NCBI GenBank assembly: GCA_041391925.1
Contig: JAWKNA010000005.1
Location: 248,001 to 312,000, forward strand
Direction of reading: 5' to 3'
From: JBPOFM01 sp041391925
Lineage (GTDB): Bacteria; Bacteroidota; Bacteroidia; Flavobacteriales; Flavobacteriaceae
Length of the DNA stretch: 64,000 nt
Shown piece after piece: positions 1 through 8,530 of the stretch. The notes beneath the pieces are model-generated. The model was given only the letters and a program-made list of their open reading frames with translations, was not told the DNA's origin and did no database searches. Numbering within the stretch: the stretch's first letter is position 1; every line of letters starts with the position of its first letter. The position numbers and the translations under genes were made by a program.

Positions 1-903
1 CGGCTTCAAAACATAATTTTCCAAGTCAGAAGGGATGGTTTCGAGTTTGTTGAGGTAATAGGATTTAGGCACATAATCGCCTTTTAAAAGTGGCATCGTA
101 TATTTACTGATGCGGAAAAACCAATTAGGATGTCCTACCCATTCAATGTCCACATCATCCTGAAAACTGAATTCCGTCTTTAAATCTTGTCGCTGATTCA
201 GTTCGTCAAAAATGATTCGGTTGTAAACTCTTTTAATTTGAATGTCGTTGTCATTGTCATCCTTGTAAAAAAGATTTTTGCCACGTTTGATTAGTTTGGT
301 AATGCATAACACCTTGATGCCAAGTGCCTTTTCTGTCGCAAAAAAATCAATGGCTGTGGCTTGTTTTTCTGGTTCTATCTCGAGCAATACGACTTGTTTT
401 GGGTCAACATCACCTACAATTTCCTGTCGCAATAATTCCACATAATCTGTGCTGGTCATTCCATATAAATGCTGTGAAAAATCCTTTGGAATACCATCAT
501 AATGCTTACGATACATACGTCCCAATAACTCCTGAAAAAAATAAAGGGAAGGAAATCCTTGAAGTTCTATCAACTTGGGTGTTGGGTTGCCATCTTCATC
601 GAGACAGATTCCAAAATCCAGCTGAATAAATTTGGACTGTGCATCTTCATTGGGAACACGCATACTGTCCTCAAAAAAGGCACCTTCAGTTAATTCCTTA
701 AAATTCGGCTGATTGATGACTTTCATTATATCATCACAAGCCTTAACCAATCGCTCTTTCAATTCCTTCGGAATAAAAGCAGGCGTTTCGCAAATCTTAA
801 ATGCAGGTTTGTAATTGTATGTTTCTACAATATCATCTTGAAGATTTTGGTACTTCTCTTCAGTAAACTGTGCATTAAACGCTTTGCGAATGGCTGGTAT
901 CAT
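1..903 (-). CDS. Circularly permuted ATP-grasp-like protein (C-terminus beyond window)
   Basis: Partial gene read leftward from an ATG at 901-903; 301 codons are visible and no stop is reached. I read it by hand. Around residues 100-125 it has an acidic 'QLDFGICLDEDGNPTPKLIE' stretch. It continues with a 'KQVVLLEIEP' strand, 'GIKVLCITKL' and 'IKRVYNRIIFDEL'. This order resembles the N-terminal part of circularly permuted ATP-grasp and glutathionylspermidine-synthase-like ligases. The visible end (HPNWFFRISKY...YVLKP) would lead into the nucleotide-binding half, which lies outside the window. It is the last visible gene of a five-gene operon, 7 bases after the amidotransferase. Family assignment is by pattern recognition only; a different uncharacterised fold remains possible. 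Catalytic residues cannot be checked here. Confidence 0.6.
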   Translation of the reverse strand, partial: MIPAIRKAFNAQFTEEKYQNLQDDIVETYNYKPAFKICETPAFIPKELKERLVKACDDIMKVINQPNFKELTEGAFFEDSMRVPNEDAQSKFIQLDFGICLDEDGNPTPKLIELQGFPSLYFFQELLGRMYRKHYDGIPKDFSQHLYGMTSTDYVELLRQEIVGDVDPKQVVLLEIEPEKQATAIDFFATEKALGIKVLCITKLIKRGKNLFYKDDNDNDIQIKRVYNRIIFDELNQRQDLKTEFSFQDDVDIEWVGHPNWFFRISKYTMPLLKGDYVPKSYYLNKLETIPSDLENYVLKP

Positions 904-910
904 CAGTAAA

Positions 911-1729
911 TCAAGAAATTAGTTGATGTGTGTTGTGGTGGATGGCTTCGGTAATGAATTTTGGCAAAATCACACTGTAAGTTCTGATGATTTTATCCTC
1001 ATCATCCATTTTGTCCATCATATCATTGTATTTGGCTTCGCCATAATTGTTAATCACTTTTTGGCGATTCACTTCTTCCGAAAAATGGGCATACATACCC
1101 ACAGGGTCAGCTTCCGGATGGAATTGCGTACCGACAAATTCTTCAGAAAAACGAACAGCCATAATGGCGCGTTCATACTCCACGTGTGTTCTTATTTTTT
1201 CAAGGCTCAAAATCTTGCAGCCTTTTTCTTTAAAAACTTTCAATCGAGGTTGAATCAACTGCCAACTTCTGGAATCTACCGCCCAAAAAGGGTCGTCTAG
1301 TCCTTCAAGCATTCGGTCTTTGATACCTTCTTTAGTTTTATGTACAGGCATAATTCCGAAAGACGTGCTCTTTCTTGGTTTCATTTCACCCAACTGAAAA
1401 TAATCACAGACTACTTGAAATGAATAACAAATCAAGAAGACATATTTTTTCTCTTCGGATGAATTCTTATTGAAATCCCACAGATTTTGAATCAAATCTA
1501 GATAGGGTTGCCTCCAAGTGCCTTCTTCTAAAGGGCTTCCTGGGCCACCACTGGAAATATAAATGTCATAAGATAAATCGGGCAGTTCATTCTTTGCCCT
1601 TACATTGTAGATTTTAAAATCAACTTCCTTGTTGAATGATTTGGCAATATCTGCAATACAACGCAACCCTTGGTTGGGCTCATCGTTGTTCATATCCAAA
1701 ATTGCCATTTTTACTTTTTGCTTCTGCAT
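911..1729 (-). CDS. Class I glutamine amidotransferase-like protein
   Basis: 272 aa. The class I amidotransferase triad is visible: nucleophile Cys101 in 'LICYSFQ', and His204 and Glu206 in 'TQFHPEAD'. An oxyanion-type glycine stretch, 'SSGGPGSP', lies near residues 59-66. Members hydrolyse glutamine to supply ammonia, or act as gamma-glutamyl hydrolases on small peptides. No synthase domain is fused, so the acceptor must be another protein. It lies between a carboxylate-amine ligase (10 bases upstream) and an ATP-grasp-like gene (7 bases downstream), which points to amide formation or gamma-glutamyl trimming in the same pathway. The nucleophile elbow is CYSFQ rather than the usual GxCxGxQ-like form, so the substrate may be unusual. 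Start is the first ATG; Met8 is an alternative. Confidence 0.85.
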   Translation of the reverse strand: MQKQKVKMAILDMNNDEPNQGLRCIADIAKSFNKEVDFKIYNVRAKNELPDLSYDIYISSGGPGSPLEEGTWRQPYLDLIQNLWDFNKNSSEEKKYVFLICYSFQVVCDYFQLGEMKPRKSTSFGIMPVHKTKEGIKDRMLEGLDDPFWAVDSRSWQLIQPRLKVFKEKGCKILSLEKIRTHVEYERAIMAVRFSEEFVGTQFHPEADPVGMYAHFSEEVNRQKVINNYGEAKYNDMMDKMDDEDKIIRTYSVILPKFITEAIHHNTHQLIS

Positions 1730-1739
1730 CTTCTCTTTT

Positions 1740-2834
1740 CTATGTTCCCAAAATAGTTTGCTCTACAATGTAGTCCACCACTTTGGTCAAATCTTTTGTC
1801 TCTGCAAAGATAGCCAATTGTCGGTCAGCACCTGTACCATTTTTAATCATAGTTTTAACGTGCTCAATCTCTTTTCTGGAACCTAAATCATCTACCACAT
1901 CATCCACAAAATCAAGAAGTTCTTGCATCAAATCTCGAGTATCTACTTCACATTCTTTACCAAAATCAATCATCCTACCATCAAGACCATAACGGCTGGC
2001 ACGCCATTTATTTTCGTTGATAAGAGCTCTGTGGTACAACATAAAGTTGAGGTTTTGAGTGCGCAATTTGTAAAGTTTTGCCACCAATGCTTGAATCAAT
2101 GCCGAAATGCTCAAGGTTTCTTCAATGGTCATCGGCACATCACAAATTCGGACTTCCAAAGTCGGAAAGAATGGATGCATACGAATGTCCCACCAAATTT
2201 TCTTCGGATTATCGATACATTTCGTTTTGACAAGCAAATCTATATAATGATGATATTCTGCAACCGTTTGAAAAACACCTGGAATACCAGTTCTAGGGAA
2301 TTTATCAAAAACCTTCGAGCGAAACGACTTGAAACCTGTATTTCGACCTTCCCAAAATGGTGAATTGGTTGACAATGCATACAAATGCGGTAAAAAGTAA
2401 CGCATAGCGTTGGTCAAATGCAGACACATTTGTTTATCCTCAATCCCAACGTGCACGTGCAATCCAAAAATTAAATTGGAACGAGCCGTATCCTGCAATT
2501 CATTGACAATCTCGTCGTAACGTGGATTGGGTGTAATGAGCTGTGTCTCCCATTTGGTAAAAGGATGTGTTCCAGCAGCTCCAATGTTGAATCCCAAATC
2601 CTTGGCAATGCTCGATATGGATTTGCGAAGATGAGTAATCTCTTGGCGTGCTTCGGTGATGTCGTTGCAAATATTAGTGCCTACCTCCACCACAGCTTGG
2701 TGCATTTCAGCCTTTACTTGCTCATTCAACACTTTCGCCGCTTCGGTAACAATCTGTTGGTCGTGAGATACCAATTCTCTGGTATTCGGGCAGATGACCT
2801 GATACTCTTCTTCAATACCTATTGTGAAGTTCAT
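1740..2834 (-). CDS. Carboxylate-amine ligase, GCS2 / YbdK family
   Basis: 364 aa, the usual length for YbdK-type type-2 glutamate-cysteine ligases. Hallmarks in order: 'IGIEEEYQ' at residues 5-12 (acidic metal and ATP site), 'GAAGTHPF', 'GLHVHVG', 'STNSPFWEGRNTGFKSFR', and 'FPTLEVRICD'. The family joins a carboxylate, often glutamate, to an amine using ATP. Characterised E. coli YbdK has weak glutamate-cysteine ligase activity and its true substrate is uncertain. Here it sits in one operon with an ATP-grasp ligase upstream (11 bases) and an amidotransferase downstream (10 bases). That context argues for a dedicated peptide or amide pathway rather than glutathione synthesis. The family call is firm; the substrate is unknown. 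Confidence 0.93.
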   Translation of the reverse strand: MNFTIGIEEEYQVICPNTRELVSHDQQIVTEAAKVLNEQVKAEMHQAVVEVGTNICNDITEARQEITHLRKSISSIAKDLGFNIGAAGTHPFTKWETQLITPNPRYDEIVNELQDTARSNLIFGLHVHVGIEDKQMCLHLTNAMRYFLPHLYALSTNSPFWEGRNTGFKSFRSKVFDKFPRTGIPGVFQTVAEYHHYIDLLVKTKCIDNPKKIWWDIRMHPFFPTLEVRICDVPMTIEETLSISALIQALVAKLYKLRTQNLNFMLYHRALINENKWRASRYGLDGRMIDFGKECEVDTRDLMQELLDFVDDVVDDLGSRKEIEHVKTMIKNGTGADRQLAIFAETKDLTKVVDYIVEQTILGT

Positions 2835-2845
2835 AGAGAAATCTA

Positions 2846-3808
2846 TTATTTAAAAGTTGTCTTTTTGCCAGTAATTTGGTCTTTTACAAAAGTTCCCCAA
2901 GTAAGGTTCAATTTGCCTTTTTTGTATTGTTTTGCTTTTTCAATGGCCATATTGGCTGCATTCTCTACAATCCAATCAAAATTTTCTTGACCTACTGAAT
3001 TGACATCAGCATCTGGCGCAGGATTACAGAAATCAATCGCGTAAGGAATGCCATCTCTTACGGCAAACTCTACTGTATTGAAATCATAACCCAATGCTTT
3101 ATTTAAGCGAATGCAATACTTTCTAACCGTATCGAGTAATTTCTTTTGAACTGGTGGACCATCAATGACATATCTCAAATGATGCGGATTTCTCGGTTCA
3201 TACTGCATAATATGTACATTTTCAGTATTTAAAACATAGCATCTGAAATATTCCGTAAAGATGATTTCCTCTTGAAGCATCATTACCAAATGTTCAGTTT
3301 CGCCGTGTTTTTTCCATAAATCCTCCGGGCTTTCAACTTTATAAACACTTTTCCAACCGCCTCCATCGTGTGGTTTCATATAGGCAGGAAAACCGATGGT
3401 TTCAAACATGTGTTCCCAAGCAAAAGGGAATTTCATATTTCTAAATGATGTTTCTTGTGTATTTGGCGGACGATGCGACGTAGGTAAAATAAAGGTTTTC
3501 GGTACAGGAACACCGACGGTTTCTGCCAATCCGTTATTGAAGAACTTTTCATCAGCACTCCACCAGAATGGATTATTGATAACGGCAGTTCCTGAAAGTG
3601 CAGCATTCTTAAGGTACGCTCTATAAAAGGGAACATCTTGAGAAATTCTATCGATAATAACGGCGTAATCGGTAGGTTTTGCCTGCTCAACCATTTCGAT
3701 GGAAACAGCTTCTGCCTTTATGTCTTTTAAACCTTTTTCATTGACTCTATTTATAAATGCCTGCGGAAAGGTATTCTCCATTCCGAATAAGATGCCTATT
3801 TTTTTCAT
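2846..3808 (-). CDS. ATP-grasp ligase, RimK / D-Ala-D-Ala ligase-like
   Basis: 320 aa. The N-terminal part, from 'KKIGILFGMENTFPQAF', is the pre-ATP-grasp Rossmann-like domain. The ATP-binding lysine and glycine-rich loop appear as 'AYMKPHDGGGWKSVYKV', followed by 'VMMLQEEI'. The metal site is 'VEFAVRDGIPYAIDFCNP', with Glu, Asp and Asn in the expected spacing. Members activate a carboxylate as an acyl phosphate and couple it to an amine. With the GCS2-type enzyme and the ATP-grasp-like protein it makes three candidate ligases in one operon. It lies 30 bases after the esterase gene and 11 before the GCS2 gene. The substrate is not evident; the superfamily call is strong. Confidence 0.9.
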   Translation of the reverse strand: MKKIGILFGMENTFPQAFINRVNEKGLKDIKAEAVSIEMVEQAKPTDYAVIIDRISQDVPFYRAYLKNAALSGTAVINNPFWWSADEKFFNNGLAETVGVPVPKTFILPTSHRPPNTQETSFRNMKFPFAWEHMFETIGFPAYMKPHDGGGWKSVYKVESPEDLWKKHGETEHLVMMLQEEIIFTEYFRCYVLNTENVHIMQYEPRNPHHLRYVIDGPPVQKKLLDTVRKYCIRLNKALGYDFNTVEFAVRDGIPYAIDFCNPAPDADVNSVGQENFDWIVENAANMAIEKAKQYKKGKLNLTWGTFVKDQITGKKTTFK

Positions 3809-3838
3809 AATGTATTAAGATGTAATGTTAGTTGATGA

Positions 3839-4543
3839 TTATAATTTTGATAAATAGTGTGGAAACATATCTCGCCATATTGGCCAGTCGTGTTTGGCCC
3901 ATTTGCGTTCGTCATACCAGAAAGGAATGTTTTTGGAGCGCAAAATATCAGCCATTTGTTTATTGGCGTCCAAACAAATATCCCATTCGCCTACGCCAAG
4001 AATGATTTTCATATTCCAAAGGTCCGGATGGTCATTGCCAGGCATAAAATCAACAGGATTATTAAAGTAAGCGTTGGTGTCATAATAACCATCCAGAAAT
4101 GATTTGATGTCAAAAGCACCACTCATACTGAACATATGACTGACACTTTCTGGATGTCTGAACGCAAAATTAGCAGCCTGATAACCTCCAAAACTTGGTC
4201 CTGCCACAGCTACTTTCGGTATTTTTTTCTCCTCACGAATGCGATGTACAAGTTCATTCATAATGAATTCATCATACCACATATGATTTCTAATTCGGTC
4301 AGCAGGATGGATATTTTTATTATACCAACTTAACTCGTTGATACTATCTGGGCAATAGATTTGAACAAGACCTTCGTTGAGAAACCACGCAACGGAGTCT
4401 ATCAATTTCATATCATAACATTCGTTGTGTTTCCCCATTGTGGTAGGGAACAAAATCACTGGATAGCCAGTGTGCCCAAAGACGAGCATCTCTATATCTT
4501 TACTTAAGGTAGGTGAGTACCATTTAAAATGTTCTTTTTTCAA
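3839..4543 (-). CDS. Esterase, alpha/beta-hydrolase fold (esterase D / putative esterase family)
   Basis: 234 aa, first gene of the five-gene operon. The nucleophile elbow 'GPSFGG' places Ser117. Asp188 or Asp192 ('GEWDICLD') and His218 ('KWAKHDW') complete a plausible triad. The N-terminus ('MLVFGHTGYPVILFPT') is the usual first strand and oxyanion region of putative esterases. There is no signal peptide, so it should be cytoplasmic. In this operon it may deprotect, hydrolyse or transfer an acyl group of the ligase product; that is inference. The 202 bases upstream show no clear promoter of the TTG/TAnnTTTG type. Confidence 0.85.
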   Translation of the reverse strand: MKKEHFKWYSPTLSKDIEMLVFGHTGYPVILFPTTMGKHNECYDMKLIDSVAWFLNEGLVQIYCPDSINELSWYNKNIHPADRIRNHMWYDEFIMNELVHRIREEKKIPKVAVAGPSFGGYQAANFAFRHPESVSHMFSMSGAFDIKSFLDGYYDTNAYFNNPVDFMPGNDHPDLWNMKIILGVGEWDICLDANKQMADILRSKNIPFWYDERKWAKHDWPIWRDMFPHYLSKL

Positions 4544-4745
4544 TTAAAATTTATTAATGGGTTAGCTTTTTAACATCGTGATATTATATACCAATATAGT
4601 TTTTTTTCGATTAAAATGTAGTAAAATGAAGTGTTTCTTTGAGAATTATGAAAATTATAAATATTCAATCAAAGATTTATAATTTATTGTGAAGAAAAAG
4701 GGAAATGGGCTGATTTATTATTTTTTTGGTAATATTTCAACGCGC

Positions 4746-5918
4746 TTAATCCTCAATCCTGTTTTCGTCAAATGAGGAAGGTAGTAATTTTGGAATGAAT
4801 TTCACAAACAATGGCAACAAAATCGCACCTCCAGGAAGCATAAAAATGGCAAGACTTGGAATGGATTTGATGATGTCCAAAAGTTGGTCGTGCACTTTTT
4901 TTTGTTCCTTTTCCGTAAGATTTCGATTGGTGGACTTGGTCAAAAGTAGCATCAGTTCTTTGCTTTCCCTTAATTCTTTTAGAAGACGTTTACTATTCCT
5001 ATTGATAAGTTTGACAACCATCTTGCTTGAGTTGTCATAAAAACTTTGCACCATATTTTTCTTGGTCAACAAAGTGATATCCTCTTTATTGGTAATATAG
5101 AATGTGTTGATGTCGTCTATAGCGTGATGAACGACTTCATTTTTAAGCACTAAATCTTCTCCAAGCTGATTCAAGAACTCGAGTTCTTTATGGTCAATTT
5201 GTTTATCAGTCCACGATGCCATACATGCAATATCCACACAATAGTATTTCTCCAACTGACTTTTTGGATGTTTAATGACTTCGCTATAGCTTTTGCTTTT
5301 GGTAAATTGATATCTCAATGAGGATTCAAACAATTTGATAAGGCTCTCGTCGTATTTGGTTTTGTTGGTTTTTAATTCAAATACTGTCAAAGCAATGGTC
5401 TCAATCACCAATTCCATGGTTTTGAAATATCGGTCAGATATGGTATTGGATTTTAAAAATTTTTGATATGCCAAGACATCAATGAACAGAAAGGCGTTAG
5501 TGATGAAATAACTAAAATTCTTTGTAATCAGGTTATCATCGATATGGATGCGTTTATGAATGATACTTTCGAGCAGTAAGTAAGATTGTTTTTTTCCAAG
5601 GATATTTTGAATAAAAGATTCCTTGAAATCATTTACAGTTTTATAAAATCGTATCACATTATCGATAAAGTCTTTTTCAGATTCCTCTCTTCTGTGGATA
5701 TAATAAAGCGCCAAAACATGATTGACCTTGCATAGTTCTTCCTCTGTCCAATCGTTTTTATTGAAAACAGTATTCAGCACATCCACATTGTTGCCATAAA
5801 CGTAACCACTCAATTTGAGTTGGTGGTAAAACGTAGTAACAGGTAATTGGAGATAGGTTTCGTTTTTTGAAACGTCCTTGAGAAGTTTTTTTATCCAGCC
5901 GTCAGCAGAAGGATTCAT
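4746..5918 (-). CDS. LETM1-related protein
   Basis: 390 aa, largely helical. The last 90 residues carry the recognisable block: 'LRESKELMLLLTKSTNRNLT', then 'DQLLDIIKSIPSLAIFMLPGG', then 'FVKFIPKLLPSSFDEN'. This matches the LETM1-like C-terminal region found in Flavobacteriia, where proteins of this architecture are named LETM1-related biofilm-associated proteins. The short hydrophobic run near residues 358-375 may be a membrane segment or amphipathic hairpin. The N-terminal 280 residues have no motif I recognise. Mitochondrial LETM1 affects cation transport and ribosome attachment, but no transport role can be claimed here. It is a single gene with its own probable promoter (5938-5967). Confidence 0.75.
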   Translation of the reverse strand: MNPSADGWIKKLLKDVSKNETYLQLPVTTFYHQLKLSGYVYGNNVDVLNTVFNKNDWTEEELCKVNHVLALYYIHRREESEKDFIDNVIRFYKTVNDFKESFIQNILGKKQSYLLLESIIHKRIHIDDNLITKNFSYFITNAFLFIDVLAYQKFLKSNTISDRYFKTMELVIETIALTVFELKTNKTKYDESLIKLFESSLRYQFTKSKSYSEVIKHPKSQLEKYYCVDIACMASWTDKQIDHKELEFLNQLGEDLVLKNEVVHHAIDDINTFYITNKEDITLLTKKNMVQSFYDNSSKMVVKLINRNSKRLLKELRESKELMLLLTKSTNRNLTEKEQKKVHDQLLDIIKSIPSLAIFMLPGGAILLPLFVKFIPKLLPSSFDENRIED

Positions 5919-5937
5919 TGTAAAAGTTGGTTTTGTG

Positions 5938-5967
5938 CAAAGATAAATTTTAAATGGAAATTGATAA
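5938..5967 (-). promoter_or_regulatory. Probable promoter of the LETM1-related gene
   Basis: On the minus strand the sequence reads TTA, 19 bases, TATCTTTG. This fits the Bacteroidota consensus TTG-N19-TAnnTTTG except for one base of the -33 box. The -7 box ends about 20 bases before the start codon at 5918. Confidence 0.5.
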
Positions 5968-6237
5968 AATCAGCTATTTTTAAATTTAACATTTTTTATA
6001 AAACTGAACGCAGATTTTTTGCGTAGGTAGAGTCAAAAGGTCTTAAAAAAAATGAAGTTTTTTGAATTAGCTGCAATAAGGCATTGTAATATATTCGTTT
6101 TTGAGGTTTGATTTTTTAACTATGGGGTTAGAGTTACTCAAAATAATTATGATGCCTTATGTTAATTCTTATGGAAACTATCCTCATAAAGGAATAATGG
6201 AAATCTGTTGATTATAGAGGGAATTGACTGATTAATA

Positions 6238-6309
6238 ACTAACAAAAGGAATTATATGTCGAAACCTACTTCGACGTTACAGTACCACGAGTGTTGTGGT
6301 AGTTTTTTT
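6238..6309 (+). ncRNA. Candidate small structured RNA
   Basis: Two hairpins lie in series: GTCGAA/TTCGAC with a six-base loop (6258-6275), then TACCAC/GTGGTA (6283-6301), followed by a run of T, as in an intrinsic terminator. An outer pairing of ACTAACAAAA (6238-6247) with its complement at 6315-6325 could enclose both. No protein gene on the plus strand precedes the terminator, so a small RNA is a reasonable reading. No promoter of the known consensus was found and no Rfam family was recognised. Extent and existence are inference. Confidence 0.3.
6283..6309 (+). terminator. Intrinsic terminator-like hairpin
   Basis: Six-base-pair stem TACCAC/GTGGTA with a seven-base loop, followed by GTTTTTTT. 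It faces the plus strand, where no coding gene lies upstream. Confidence 0.5.
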
Positions 6310-6614
6310 AGAGTTTTTTGTTAGTGGAAAGTGTCTTATTATAGCAATATAATTGGGCACTTTCTTATTTGATTGCCTCGAGATTTATACATTGCTGACC
6401 ATTTGATTTTAAAAGTTTTAATCTATACTCGATTTTTAAAATTCTGAAAAAAGCTATTTTTATTTGGTAGTTTTTGTTTGTCTGTTGTTTTGAAAACGTG
6501 GTTGAGAACTGGAGAAACCTTAAAAACATATTCTATCATCAAATTTTAAACACATAGACTCAGAAGAAGTCCTTCTTGAAGTATTATCAAGCTTTATCAG
6601 TGAAGGAAAGACAT

Positions 6615-6643
6615 AAAAAAAACCGCCATAGGGCGGTTTTTTT
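6615..6643 (-). terminator. Terminator of the ferritin-like gene pair
   Basis: Stem AACCGCC/GGCGGTT (6621-6627 and 6632-6638) with loop ATAG, flanked by A and T runs, so it can work on both strands. It lies 15 bases beyond the stop codon at 6658. Confidence 0.85.
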
Positions 6644-6657
6644 GAACATTTTATTAA

Positions 6658-7485
6658 TTAACTGACAATAAAAATTCCTCCTATAGCAAGGACTTCATCC
6701 ATGGTCAAAGGTTCGTCAAATGCTTCTGTTACAGCAGCGTCGCCACCATATTGTGCAAACATACCGGACAAGTTAACACCACCTTGTACTGTATTGGATT
6801 CTGGAGTAGCGCCACCATAAATAGGAGCAAATGCACTAGGCAATGTGTTGCTGGATTGTGTAATCCAACCTTTTTCATTGCGCATTCTTCTTACTTGTGA
6901 TGCATGGCGTGCTTCGACAGAATGAATTTGAAGTGCATAGGTCAACAAGTCGTTGTCATTTGCCAATGCTCCGGCTTGACCTTTGTAGGCTCTCACCCCT
7001 GTGTCTTCAAACCCTTGGGCCAAGGCCATAAATTGATCATAATTATTAAATGGGTCTAAATTCAATCCAGCATTTGATCCTGTAAAATCAAAAGTAGGTT
7101 CAGGTACAGCTTGATCTCCTAATGCTGTTAACAAGAAATCTACATGAGCATCTTCATGTTGTGATATTTTTGCAAAGACCGCTTGGTCTTCTGAAGGAAT
7201 AAGCCCATTGGCAGCAAGACCTTGTTGGTAGAAACTTCTTTCGAGGTATTCTAATGTCAATGCAAAGTTTAATACATCCATTTCATCTGCCATCATAGCT
7301 GCAGTCGCCATAGACTTTGTGGCAGCTTTTGCTTTAGAGCTAGTTGCGGCAAGTCCGAAGGGGATGGATGCCATGGCAATTTTAGCGCCTAAATTTTTAA
7401 ATTGATCGAATGATTCTCTCCTTGAACCTTCTTTACTCATAAGTTCTTTATTTGAGAGTGTATCTAAAAGTTTTATAAAATTCAT
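6658..7485 (-). CDS. Exported ferritin-like domain protein (first of two paralogues)
   Basis: 275 aa. The four-helix ferritin-like pattern is visible: 'LEYLERSFY', 'HEDAHVDF' (ExxH), 'GFEDTGVRAY' and 'VEARHASQVR' (ExxH). These are the expected positions of di-iron ligands. The N-terminus has 'SRRESFDQFKNLG' followed by a hydrophobic, alanine-rich stretch, compatible with a weak Tat-type signal, with a possible cleavage near AKA. It follows its paralogue by 29 bases and both lie downstream of an ECF sigma/anti-sigma pair. Iron or peroxide handling outside the cytoplasm is a fair inference; no substrate is known. The C-terminal 60 residues (after 'MRNEKGW') are outside the bundle. Confidence 0.85.
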   Translation of the reverse strand: MNFIKLLDTLSNKELMSKEGSRRESFDQFKNLGAKIAMASIPFGLAATSSKAKAATKSMATAAMMADEMDVLNFALTLEYLERSFYQQGLAANGLIPSEDQAVFAKISQHEDAHVDFLLTALGDQAVPEPTFDFTGSNAGLNLDPFNNYDQFMALAQGFEDTGVRAYKGQAGALANDNDLLTYALQIHSVEARHASQVRRMRNEKGWITQSSNTLPSAFAPIYGGATPESNTVQGGVNLSGMFAQYGGDAAVTEAFDEPLTMDEVLAIGGIFIVS

Positions 7486-7514
7486 AATACTATGTTTTTA
7501 AATTAAAAAATTGA

Positions 7515-8267
7515 TTAAGATGTGGGTAGATTATTGGCTGTGAACGGTGTTACCACAAAATTTGTGGAAGCAACGGCCGATAAAGTGTCTGAAGGAGACA
7601 CTGCTTTATCAAATGCTGGGGGAGTTCCAATACCCACAAGAATGTCATCACCTGCAAAGCTGCCTGTTCCAGGACTCAATAAATTCCTGATTGCAGAGGC
7701 ATGTCTTGCTTCAACAGAAACTATTTTTCCGGCCAATGTTAAATACGCTGCGCCTGCTGCGTCATTTGCATTAATCAATTTTCCCGCACCATTATATGCT
7801 CCGACACCAGTATCTTCCAATACTTTTGAGGTACCCAATACGGAATCTCTACTGGAAAAATCTACACTTGAAAAATCAAATTCCAAGTCAGGTGTTATGT
7901 CATTGGGTGCTACAGCTGTGATAGCTGTTCTAAAGAATTCCCTGTGAATCACCTCGTGATTGTAAAGGTCTTCCAATATCTGTTTTTCATTCGCAGGAGC
8001 TCCAGCCCAATAAGAGCCATCAAGCACATTTTGATAAAATGCAGCTTCTAGTTGCTCCAAAGCGTATGCATAGTTTAATATTCCTAAATTACCCGCACCT
8101 AAATCAAATACATTCGGATCAGGAGGTGTGGATGAATCATCATCATTGCTACAAGCCATCAATAGCCCAGAACCAACCACGACCATACCACTCAATTTGA
8201 GAAATTGTCGTCTTTTGTTAATTTCCGGTTGAACTGGATTTGGCATTTTTAAAACTTTGTTTTTCAT
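7515..8267 (-). CDS. Exported ferritin-like domain lipoprotein (second paralogue)
   Basis: 250 aa. The N-terminus carries a twin-arginine motif ('KRRQFLKLSG') and a lipobox ('LLMACS'), followed by an acidic Asp/Ser linker. It is therefore a probable Tat-exported lipoprotein, which would allow export after folding around metal. The ferritin-like ligand pattern repeats that of its neighbour: 'YALEQLEAAFY', 'NHEVIHREFF' (ExxH), 'VLEDTGVGAY', 'SVEARHASAIR' (ExxH). It is transcribed first in the pair. A terminator (8479-8511) separates it from the anti-sigma gene, so it probably has its own promoter in 8268-8478; I found no clear consensus box there. Confidence 0.9.
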   Translation of the reverse strand: MKNKVLKMPNPVQPEINKRRQFLKLSGMVVVGSGLLMACSNDDDSSTPPDPNVFDLGAGNLGILNYAYALEQLEAAFYQNVLDGSYWAGAPANEKQILEDLYNHEVIHREFFRTAITAVAPNDITPDLEFDFSSVDFSSRDSVLGTSKVLEDTGVGAYNGAGKLINANDAAGAAYLTLAGKIVSVEARHASAIRNLLSPGTGSFAGDDILVGIGTPPAFDKAVSPSDTLSAVASTNFVVTPFTANNLPTS

Positions 8268-8478
8268 AATATTCGTTGTTTTAAGTTAAACAAATGTGGT
8301 TTTGTTTACCATGTTATTATGCTTACGTAAAAAATGGAGGGTTGGTTTTATAAGGAGATTTTAATTTTCTAAACCAAGCAATTTTAGGATTGTAACCACA
8401 ACTATCAGCAATTTACAAAAGCGGAGGTTGTCTTATTAATGTATATGCATTCTATATTGACTCTTATGAATAACAAAT

Positions 8479-8511
8479 AAAAAAGCACCAACCAAAGTTG
8501 ATGCTTTTTTA
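8479..8511 (-). terminator. Terminator of the sigma/anti-sigma operon
   Basis: Stem of AAAAAAGCA and CAAC paired with GTTG and TGCTTTTTT, with one mismatch and loop CAAA. On the minus strand it ends in a T run, 20 bases after the stop at 8531. Confidence 0.75.
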
Positions 8512-8530
8512 AAAGTATATGGTTATAATT

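Larger units (their letters stand above)
5919..6657. other. 739-base intergenic region without a recognisable protein gene
   Basis: No ORF here has family features. The left 50 bases hold the LETM1-related promoter. A pair of 9-base inverted repeats (6076-6084 ATAAGGCAT and 6152-6160 ATGCCTTAT), a hairpin at 6258-6275 and a terminator-like hairpin at 6283-6309 suggest a structured transcript on the plus strand. The right end holds the terminator hairpin at 6615-6643. Between 6330 and 6610 I see only AT-rich sequence with no clear signal. Confidence 0.6.

Noticed and set aside
324..629. Plus-strand ORF of 101 codons at the left edge
   Set aside because: It is antisense to the continuous minus-strand ligase-like gene and shows no family features.
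2565..2990. Plus-strand ORF antisense to the GCS2-type gene
   Set aside because: Cys/Ser-rich shadow of a well-supported minus-strand gene.
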